Of a stretch of DNA of 64,000 nucleotides, positions 53,105 to 60,211 are shown one piece after another; the stretch's first letter is position 1; every line of letters starts with the position of its first letter. The translations under genes and the position numbers were made by a program. Below the pieces are notes generated by a model. That model made no database searches. It was not told the origin of the DNA and worked only from the letters and a program-made list of their open reading frames with translations. This DNA comes from Jingyaoa shaoxingensis. GTDB taxonomy: Bacteria > Bacillota > Clostridia > Lachnospirales > Lachnospiraceae. The stretch covers positions 1 through 64,000 of the forward strand of contig NZ_JACRSZ010000017.1 in NCBI RefSeq assembly GCF_014385005.1. The letters are read 5' to 3'.

Positions 53105-53227
53105 GCAGATATTATTGAACCAGTATCCGGTCACGGAAAAGGGAAATATAAATTCAAGAAGTAGTTTATAAGATTTTGCTAAAAATTGTCGACACATCGT
53201 GTAGACAATCCAATGCTTTATCTTTAG

Positions 53228-53258
53228 GAGGGTGTGAGTTGGCATGAGTCACACCCTC
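53228..53258 (+). terminator. GC-rich hairpin
   Basis: GAGGGTGTGA pairs exactly with TCACACCCTC around GTTGGCATGAG. It separates the Fic remnant from the converging LytTR gene. The T-run is poor. Confidence 0.6.
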
Positions 53259-53368
53259 CCTCTCTTAGAACTGTCTATTTCAGGACAGCTCCTTTGTTTC
53301 GTTATGATGTTTTAACGAAAGGATAGCTGCGGAGCGGCGCAAGGACATATATTGTTTTCTTATTCGAT

Positions 53369-54061
53369 TTATCGATCCGTTACTTGCAACACGCAGGCGC
53401 AATAGCCGGGTTTGGGCTGATAGCAATGGATGGTAAGATACTTGTCTATCTCCGGGCTGTAATCGTGGAGGGTGTGCTTTGTACCGTTCAGAGCTACATC
53501 CGCATATGCCACAAGCCACTTTTTATCGCCATTGCGAAAGACCTCGTAGAACGAGCGGTCCAGCATTTCTTCCACGGGAACGCCTTCCACATTCGCCATT
53601 TCCGCATTGCAATAGCGGAAAATGAAATCCACGCCGCGGCCGTCCTTGTTAAAGACAAGCTCTATCACGCAGAATGCCAGCGGCATATCGTCCAGCAGGC
53701 TGCATTTTTCCAGCATACTCAGGGGACGGGGGTTCTTTTCTGCCAGCCCTATTTCTGTACGCAGGCGGCGATGGCTGCTCAATCCGCGTTTGCGCCCTTG
53801 AAAAGTGCGGCCATCCGACATAGTATAAATGCCGTCATTGCTAATATTTACAATATGGCTGCGGCATACGACTGTCCCTTTGCTGATGCTCAAAAACTCG
53901 CTTTCCGGCAAAGTGGATAGAACACTACGTACCGGTATAAACAGTGCAAATTCCTCACCGTCCGTGCGCTGAATGACGGTCTTTCGGTCTTTGCGGTAAA
54001 TGTACAGGATGTTCTCCGCACAAAGACCATGCTTTTGAAAGTATGTGTTCAGGTCGGTCAT
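53369..54061 (-). CDS. LytTR-PAS regulator
   Basis: 230 residues. Residues 1-105 form a LytTR DNA-binding domain (ILYIYRKDRKTVIQRTDGEE; FLSISKGTVVCRSHIVNIS), residues 115-230 a PAS-like sensor (VDFIFRYCNAEMANVEGVPV). No receiver domain, so control is probably by ligand at the PAS domain. AAGGAG lies seven bases before the ATG. The gene stands alone. Confidence 0.8.
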   Translation of the reverse strand: MTDLNTYFQKHGLCAENILYIYRKDRKTVIQRTDGEEFALFIPVRSVLSTLPESEFLSISKGTVVCRSHIVNISNDGIYTMSDGRTFQGRKRGLSSHRRLRTEIGLAEKNPRPLSMLEKCSLLDDMPLAFCVIELVFNKDGRGVDFIFRYCNAEMANVEGVPVEEMLDRSFYEVFRNGDKKWLVAYADVALNGTKHTLHDYSPEIDKYLTIHCYQPKPGYCACVLQVTDR

Positions 54062-54340
54062 AGAGACACTCCTTTTTCAGTTGATGTTTCTAGTATACCA
54101 TGCCATGTCAGGAGATACAATAAATTTATTAAAACTCGTTGAAAAATGAGGTTTATTTAATATATTGCGCAGATTCTTTCGAATAGTCATTCTAACGCTT
54201 GATATCATAGACGTATTATTGACTTTTAAACACGATTTATATAGAATAAGCATAATGATTGACTTGATACCCTATAAGGAGCGAACAATGTATTTGAGAA
54301 AGTAAAACAGAAACTGGTTTCGTTGAGAAAATATAAATAA
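54062..54340. promoter_or_regulatory. Gene-poor stretch with a promoter
   Basis: TTGACT (54219-54224), 17 bases, TAGAAT (54242-54247) is a good promoter. AAGGAG with ATG at 54288 begins a five-codon frame only, so the gene it once served has been disrupted. Otherwise AT-rich without recognisable content. Confidence 0.5.
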
Positions 54341-54442
54341 GAAATCAACCGGGAAAAGATAAGCCGGAGAGAAAAAATGCTTTGTGCTTTAAAGTTTCAG
54401 GTGACAAACGTAATAACCTATGATATTATACAAACAATATAA
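54341..54442 (+). pseudogene. Possible remnant of a small element protein
   Basis: A 33-codon frame without a start reads EINREKISRREKMLCALKFQ and VTNVITYDIIQTI. In the frames just upstream, FEKVKQKLVSLRKYK could be its start, so it may be one frameshifted gene of about 50 residues. Family unknown. Confidence 0.3.
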
Positions 54443-54455
54443 GCGAAAATGACTT

Positions 54456-54761
54456 TTGCGGAAACAAAAGTATCTTTATATTTTTTTATGCGAAAAACGT
54501 GATATCAGTAAATACAGATTATCGCAGCTGTCGGGAATTTCCCAGTCATCACTGGGAAGAATCATGGCGCAGGAAAACCTGTCGTCGTTGCTCGCACTTG
54601 AAAAAATGTACAGCATTAGTCGTGACATTATCATAGTTTTTTCAGGAAGGTAATTCGGAGAATTTGACAGAAAACAGAAAGAAGTTTTAAGGATATGGAA
54701 CAATCTGAGTACAAATGAGCAGGAAACAGTAATGTTAATGCTGCGTGGACTTCGGAAGTAG
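54456..54761 (+). pseudogene. XRE regulator interrupted by an in-frame stop
   Basis: KYRLSQLSGISQSSLGRIMA is the helix-turn-helix. A TAA at 54651-54653 interrupts it, and the same frame then continues EFDRKQKEVLRIWNNLSTNE and QETVMLMLRGLRK to a natural stop, as in intact relatives. A terminator GAACAG/CTGTTC with T6 (54764-54798) follows, so the unit was once a complete gene. Confidence 0.75.
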
Positions 54762-54828
54762 GAGAACAGTTCGAGTATATATCGGCTGTTCTTTTTTATT
54801 TTTGAACGTTAAAACGGTAATGTTTTTC

Positions 54829-54857
54829 TTGTGTACCGTAGAGCATCAGAGTATAAT
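54829..54857 (+). promoter_or_regulatory. Promoter of the c-di-GMP riboswitch operon
   Basis: TTGTGT (54829-54834), 17 bases, TATAAT (54852-54857). The predicted start is about 30 bases before the riboswitch core. Confidence 0.7.
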
Positions 54858-54892
54858 AAAACCAGTTTTTTTGCATAAGTTTAAAAGCTATA

Positions 54893-54967
54893 ATAAGGAA
54901 ATCGGCAAACCAGATGAAAATCTGGGACGCAAAGCTACAGGGCCTGTAAAATGGCAGCCAGTTGCAT
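54893..54967 (+). ncRNA. Cyclic di-GMP-I (GEMM) riboswitch
   Basis: The core signature is present in order: GGCAAACC (54904-54911), a GAAA-type tetraloop receptor hairpin (CCAGATGAAAATCTGG), GGGACGCAAAGC (54924-54935), then CTACAGGGCCTGT and ATGGCAGCCAGTTGC. This matches the class I c-di-GMP aptamer consensus closely. A strong terminator follows 11 bases on, making a transcriptional switch. It heads the solute-binding-protein/histidine-kinase gene block. Confidence 0.9.
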
Positions 54968-54977
54968 AAAATGAAGT

Positions 54978-55004
54978 GCACTGTCTGTTTGACAGTGCTT
55001 TTTT
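54978..55004 (+). terminator. Terminator of the riboswitch expression platform
   Basis: GCACTGTC pairs exactly with GACAGTGC around TGTTT, followed by TTTTTT. Confidence 0.9.
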
Positions 55005-55021
55005 GAAGATGGAATATCTTC

Positions 55022-55297
55022 ATGATAGAGGATAATGAGCTGAACGCAGAGATCCTGACGGAACTGTTAAAGATTGAAGGTGCAGAATGTACCATCTGTG
55101 AAAATGGTGAAGAGATCTTGAAAGCATTTGAACAGTCTGCGCCGGGTGATTATGACATGATCCTGATGGATGTGCAGATGCCAGTTATGAATGGTTATGA
55201 GGCAACGAAGGCAATCAGCAGAAGTTCCCATGAACTGGCAAAGACGATCAGAAGCATAAAATCCGGCGGGGGGGGGTACCGAACCGCAGGCCATTGA
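55022..55297 (+). pseudogene. Receiver-domain fragment with a G9 tract
   Basis: EDNELNAEILTELLKIEGAE and MILMDVQMPVMNGYEATKAI are a hybrid-kinase type receiver with its phospho-Asp, but the final third (switch Thr and the lysine strand) is lacking. After IRSIKSGG a run of nine G (55268-55276) shifts the frame. The kinase that should precede it is missing, and the ATG at 55022 has no ribosome site. Likely the remains of a third hybrid kinase. Confidence 0.7.
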
Positions 55298-55324
55298 ACA
55301 GTAATAAATGGCAGCGAATCTGAT

Positions 55325-56179
55325 ATGAAAGAATCGAAAAGGATAATTAGGAATAAAAGGAAAATGAAAAGAAAAAGAGTGATTGCAGGCATTCTGCTTG
55401 CAGGAATTTTAGCAGTCACCCTGGCAGGGTGTAAAAACACAGATAACACGAAAGAAGAAACAGAAAAGCCTGTTATTACCCTCGGCAGCGACAACTATCC
55501 ACCATACAATTATCTGAATGAGGATGGTGTACCGACGGGAATCGATGTAGAACTGGCTACAGAAGCTTTCAAAAGAATGGGATATCAGGTGGAGGTTGTC
55601 CAGATCAACTGGGAGAAGAAAAAAGAACTGGTGGAGAGCGGAGAGATTGACTGTATCATGGGCTGCTTTTCCATGGAAGGACGCCTTGACGATTACCGCT
55701 GGGCGGGACCATATATAGCAAGCCGTCAGGTGGTCGCTGTAAATGAGAACAGTGATATTTATAAACTGAGTGACCTGGAGGGAAAGAACCTGGCTGTTCA
55801 GTCCACAACCAAACCGGAAGGCATCTTTCTGAACCGGACGGATGAGAGAATCCCAAAGCTGGGCAATCTGATCAGCCTGGGACACAGGGAGCTGATCTAT
55901 ACATTTCTGGGAAAAGGATATGTAGATGCAGTCGCCGCACATGAGGAATCGATTGTTCAGTATATGAAGGATTATGATGCGAGCTTCCGTATCCTGGAAG
56001 AGCCGCTGATGATTACTGGAATAGGCGTTGCTTTTGCAAAAGATGACGATAGGGGAATCTGTGAGCAGATGGATCAGACACTGGAGGAGATGCGTCAGGA
56101 TGGCACATCCCTGAAAATCATTGGAAAATATCTGGATGATCCCCAGAAATATCTGGAGGTGGATGATCTTGGATATTAA
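55325..56179 (+). CDS. Family-3 solute-binding lipoprotein
   Basis: 284 residues, or about 270 from the inner Met. A signal peptide with lipobox VTLAGC, then an SBP_bac_3 domain (ITLGSDNYPPYNYLNEDGVP; VPTGIDVELATEAFKRMGY; EIDCIMGCFSMEGR). Family members bind amino acids for ABC transporters, but no permease or ATPase lies nearby, and the next gene is a hybrid kinase that overlaps it. It may therefore deliver a ligand signal to that kinase rather than feed transport. Confidence 0.8.
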   Translation: MKESKRIIRNKRKMKRKRVIAGILLAGILAVTLAGCKNTDNTKEETEKPVITLGSDNYPPYNYLNEDGVPTGIDVELATEAFKRMGYQVEVVQINWEKKKELVESGEIDCIMGCFSMEGRLDDYRWAGPYIASRQVVAVNENSDIYKLSDLEGKNLAVQSTTKPEGIFLNRTDERIPKLGNLISLGHRELIYTFLGKGYVDAVAAHEESIVQYMKDYDASFRILEEPLMITGIGVAFAKDDDRGICEQMDQTLEEMRQDGTSLKIIGKYLDDPQKYLEVDDLGY

Positions 56180-58328
56180 GAGAAAGAAAAAAGAAAAACG
56201 AATCCAGCTGATCGGTGGTCTGATTGGAATCTGTGTGGTTGTAGTATCTCTGTTTTATTTCTTCCATGCAGAAAAAACGGAAGCAGAGAAAAGAATGGTA
56301 GAAATTGTAAACTATGTGAAAGTGCAGTGCTCCACCTACACCCATTATAATGAATCTTCGGAATCCAAAAGCCTTCTCCGCGCCATTGAAAGTGCCAGAC
56401 AGATAAGTGCGAATATCGATACGGAAATAGAAAACGGCGGTCAGCTAAGTCAGGAGTTCCTGAAAGAAAACCTGCAGACTCTTTGGGTAGATGGTATCAT
56501 TGTACTGGATGCAGAGGGAAAGACGGACTGCGAATACAGTACGGATGAGTCTCTGACAGGTGAGATTACGGCGTATCTGCAAAAAGACATTATCATGGAT
56601 TTTGACGGATATGAAGAAAGAACTTATTCAGAACGGTTTAACAGGAAAGACGGATCACATATTGACATTGCAGCCTGTGCCAGAAAAGATGCACCGGGTA
56701 TCGTTGCGACCTATTATTACACATCTCCTGAATTTGCCAGAAACTATACGCTGACGATACAAGGGCTTTTAAATGGTTATAGTGTCCAGAAAGATGGAAC
56801 GATTATTGTTGCAGACGAGGGAATCATTGTTGCCAGCAATGACGAGAGCCTGTTGGGGCAGAATACAACCGACAACGAAGTTGTTCAGGAAATGAAAAAG
56901 AATACAGACAGTCAGCATATTTATCATTTGAAGAAGGAAGGAATTGGATGTTATGGAATCATGCTGAAGCAGCGTGATTATTATATTTATGCATATCTTC
57001 CGGATACAGCGGTGTTCCATAACCTTCCATTAAGTATGATAAGCGTTATTTTTCTTTATTTCCTGATATTCAGTATATTCTGGTTCTGGACATACAGAAC
57101 CAATCAGGCACATCAGAAAAAGGAACAGGAAAAAGATGAAAAATATAAAGCAGAACTATTGATAGCTGCAAAAAAGGCAGAAGCCGCCAATGAGGCAAAA
57201 ACAGAGTTTCTCCAGCGGATGAGCCATGATATCAGGACTCCGATCAATGGAATCTGCGGTTTGGTTAATATGGCAGATCATTATGCAGATAATATGGAGA
57301 AACAGACGGAATACAGAATAAAGGTGAAAGAGGCATCCAATCTGTTGCTGGAACTGGTAAATGATGTCCTGGATATGAGTAAGCTTGAGTCAGGTGAAAT
57401 CGTTCTGGAAGAGATCCCATTTAATCTGAGCAGTATTTCCAGGGAAGTATTTGCTGTGATCGAACAGATGACTGCAGAACAGAATATCCAGATTGTGTGG
57501 GAGAAAAAAGAAATCACACACCGGAATTTTATTGGAAGTCCGGGATATGTGAAACGGGTAATGATGAATGTCCTGTCGAATGCAGTGAAATATAACAGAG
57601 AAAACGGACAGATCTATATCAGCTGCATGGAAATTCCATCCGAACAGCCGGAAATGACCACAATGGAATTTGTCTGCCGGGATACCGGAATCGGAATGAC
57701 TGAGGAGTTCCAGAAATATGTATTTGAACCATTTGCACAGGAACACACAGGAAGCCGCACAAAATTTGCAGGAACAGGTCTGGGAATGGCGATTGCAAAG
57801 AATCTGGTCGAGAAAATGGGTGGAACGATTACCTTTGAAAGTAAAGAAGGTACGGGAACTACATTTGTGATCAGGGTTCCGTTCAAAATAGATCCGGATG
57901 CGGACAAACGTGAAGAACAGAAGGATGTATCAGAAAAATCTATAAAGGGGCTGCATATTCTTCTGGCAGAAGACAATGAACTGAACATGGAAATTGCAGA
58001 ATTCGTGCTTCAGAATGAAGGCGCTGAGGTGACCAAAGCATGGAATGGTCAGGAAGTTGTTGAGCTATTCAGAAAAAGTGAACCTGGTGAATTTGATGTC
58101 ATTCTTACGGATATCATGATGCCGGTCATGAATGGCTATGACGCCACAAAGAAGATCCGTTCTCTGGACAGGGAGGATGCAAAGGTCATACCGATTATTG
58201 CAATGACAGCAAACGCGTTCACGGAGGACAGAATAAGAGCAAAAGAAGCAGGAATGAATGAACATATTGCAAAGCCTGTTGATACGAAGTTATTGGTAAA
58301 GATAATTCATGAATTAGCAGATAAGTGA
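56169..58328 (+). CDS. Membrane hybrid histidine kinase with one receiver
   Basis: About 719 residues. A membrane helix (IGGLIGICVVVVSLFYFF), an extracytoplasmic sensor of about 260 residues, a second helix, HisKA (RMSHDIRTPINGICGLVNMA), HATPase_c (DTGIGMTEEF; GTGLGMAIAKNLVEKMGG) and a C-terminal receiver (LLAEDNELNMEI; LTDIMMPVMNGYDATKK; IAKPV). TTG at 56169 has GGAGG nine bases upstream; ATG at 56163 is too close to it. No output domain, so the phosphate must go to another protein. Confidence 0.85.
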   Translation: MDIKRKKKEKRIQLIGGLIGICVVVVSLFYFFHAEKTEAEKRMVEIVNYVKVQCSTYTHYNESSESKSLLRAIESARQISANIDTEIENGGQLSQEFLKENLQTLWVDGIIVLDAEGKTDCEYSTDESLTGEITAYLQKDIIMDFDGYEERTYSERFNRKDGSHIDIAACARKDAPGIVATYYYTSPEFARNYTLTIQGLLNGYSVQKDGTIIVADEGIIVASNDESLLGQNTTDNEVVQEMKKNTDSQHIYHLKKEGIGCYGIMLKQRDYYIYAYLPDTAVFHNLPLSMISVIFLYFLIFSIFWFWTYRTNQAHQKKEQEKDEKYKAELLIAAKKAEAANEAKTEFLQRMSHDIRTPINGICGLVNMADHYADNMEKQTEYRIKVKEASNLLLELVNDVLDMSKLESGEIVLEEIPFNLSSISREVFAVIEQMTAEQNIQIVWEKKEITHRNFIGSPGYVKRVMMNVLSNAVKYNRENGQIYISCMEIPSEQPEMTTMEFVCRDTGIGMTEEFQKYVFEPFAQEHTGSRTKFAGTGLGMAIAKNLVEKMGGTITFESKEGTGTTFVIRVPFKIDPDADKREEQKDVSEKSIKGLHILLAEDNELNMEIAEFVLQNEGAEVTKAWNGQEVVELFRKSEPGEFDVILTDIMMPVMNGYDATKKIRSLDREDAKVIPIIAMTANAFTEDRIRAKEAGMNEHIAKPVDTKLLVKIIHELADK

Positions 58329-58355
58329 AAACCAATTTCAGAGGGAGAATTCATA

Positions 58356-60206
58356 ATGAAAAAGAGAAAATGGAATAAGATACTTGTTGTACTTTGGGCA
58401 ATGGTGACAGTTATGTCATTTCTGTCAGCCTGCGGTGGGAACAGCGCGGAAAAAGAAGATGCAGAAACCATCACGGTGTATTTATGGAGTACAAACCTGT
58501 ATGAGAAATATGCACCATACATCCAGGAACAGCTTCCGGATATCAATATTGAATTTGTAGTAGGGAATAATGATCTGGATTTTTATAAGTTTTTGAATGA
58601 AAATGGTGGATTACCGGATATCATAACCTGTTGTCGCTTTTCACTGCATGATGCAAGTCCGCTGAACGACAGTCTGATGGATCTTTCCACAACGAATGCG
58701 GCAGGTGCTGTTTATGATACCTATCTCAATAATTTTATGAACGAGGACGGCAGTATAAACTGGCTTCCGGTATGTGCAGATGCCCATGGTTTCGTGGTGA
58801 ACAAAGATCTATTTGAAAAGTATGATATTCCGCTTCCAACGGACTATGAAAGTTTCGTTTCTGCCTGCCAGGCATTTGACAAAGTGGGAATCCGTGGGTT
58901 TACGGCAGACTATTATTATGACTATACCTGTATGGAAACACTGCAGGGTCTGTCAGCATCCGAGTTGTCGTCTGTAGACGGACGCAAGTGGCGTACCACC
59001 TACAGTGACCCGGATAACACAAAGAGAGAAGGCCTGGACAGTGTCGTCTGGCCGGAGGCTTTTGAACGTATGGAGCAGTTCATACAGGATACAGGGCTGA
59101 ACCAGGATGATCTGGATAGGAATTATGATGATATCGTTGAGATGTATCAAAGTGGCAGGCTTGCCATGTACTTTGGCACCTCTGCCGGTGTAAAAATGTT
59201 TCAGGATCAGGGCATTAACACAACATTTCTTCCATTCTTTCAACAGAATGGCGAAAAGTGGCTGATGACTACGCCATATTTCCAGGTGGCATTAAACCGT
59301 GACCTGACACAGGATGAAACACGCCGCAAGAAAGCAATGGAGGTACTGAGCACAATGCTTTCAGAGGATGCACAGAACCGGATCATTAGTGATGGGCAGG
59401 ATTTGCTGAGTTACAGTCAGGATGTGGATCTTCATCTTACGGAATATATGAAAGATGTGAAACCTGTAATCGAAGAAAACCATATGTATATCCGGATTGC
59501 GTCAAATGACTTTTTCTCCGTTTCCAAGGACGTGGTTTCTAAGATGATCTCAGGAGAATACGATGCAGAGCAGGCATACCAGTCATTTAATTCTCAGCTG
59601 CTGGAGGAGAAATCCACATCTGATAATATCGTGCTGGATTCACAGAAGTCGTATTCCAACCGCTTCCATAGCAGTGGAGGAAATGCGGCATATTCGGCTA
59701 TGGCAAACACTCTGCGCGGCATTTATGGGACGGATGTGCTGATCGCAACCGGAAACAGCTTTACGGGAAATGTGCTGAAAGCCGGTTATACGGAAAAAAT
59801 GGCAGGCGACATGATCATGCCAAATGGTCTGGCGGCTTACAGCAGCAAGATGAGTGGGGCTGAATTGAAAGAGACGATTAAAAACTTTGTAGAAGGTTAT
59901 GAGGGAGGTATTATTCCGTTTAATCGTGGCTCTCTGCCAGTAGTCAGCGGTATTTCTGTGGAAGTCAAAGAAAACGATAATGGTTACGCATTGAGTAAAG
60001 TTATGAAGGATGGAAAGAAAGTTCAGGACAATGATACTTTCACGGTAACTTGCCTTGCGATACCAAAACACATGGAAGCTTATCCGGCAGATGAGAATAT
60101 TGTGTTTGATGGAGGGGATACCACTGTGAAAGATACCTGGACAGCATATGTTTCAGATGGTGATGCCATTCTTGCAGAACCTGAAGACTACATGACTTTG
60201 AGGTGA
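58356..60206 (+). CDS. Lipoprotein with solute-binding and 5'-nucleotidase-C domains
   Basis: 616 residues. Signal peptide with lipobox VMSFLSAC. Residues 40-400 form an extracellular solute-binding fold of the sugar type (ITVYLWSTNLYEKYAPYIQE; NENGGLPDIITC). Residues about 430-590 resemble the C-terminal substrate domain of 5'-nucleotidases (NAAYSAMANTLRGIYGTDVL; KMSGAELKETIKNFVEGYEG; LPVVSGISVEV). No metallophosphatase domain is present. It lies 27 bases after one hybrid kinase and just before the next, without transporter genes. This suggests ligand sensing. Confidence 0.75.
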   Translation: MKKRKWNKILVVLWAMVTVMSFLSACGGNSAEKEDAETITVYLWSTNLYEKYAPYIQEQLPDINIEFVVGNNDLDFYKFLNENGGLPDIITCCRFSLHDASPLNDSLMDLSTTNAAGAVYDTYLNNFMNEDGSINWLPVCADAHGFVVNKDLFEKYDIPLPTDYESFVSACQAFDKVGIRGFTADYYYDYTCMETLQGLSASELSSVDGRKWRTTYSDPDNTKREGLDSVVWPEAFERMEQFIQDTGLNQDDLDRNYDDIVEMYQSGRLAMYFGTSAGVKMFQDQGINTTFLPFFQQNGEKWLMTTPYFQVALNRDLTQDETRRKKAMEVLSTMLSEDAQNRIISDGQDLLSYSQDVDLHLTEYMKDVKPVIEENHMYIRIASNDFFSVSKDVVSKMISGEYDAEQAYQSFNSQLLEEKSTSDNIVLDSQKSYSNRFHSSGGNAAYSAMANTLRGIYGTDVLIATGNSFTGNVLKAGYTEKMAGDMIMPNGLAAYSSKMSGAELKETIKNFVEGYEGGIIPFNRGSLPVVSGISVEVKENDNGYALSKVMKDGKKVQDNDTFTVTCLAIPKHMEAYPADENIVFDGGDTTVKDTWTAYVSDGDAILAEPEDYMTLR

Positions 60207-60211
60207 GGAGA

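Noticed and set aside
53280..53519. Minus-strand frame overlapping the end of the LytTR-PAS gene
   Set aside because: It is an out-of-frame shadow of the LytTR-PAS gene on the same strand.
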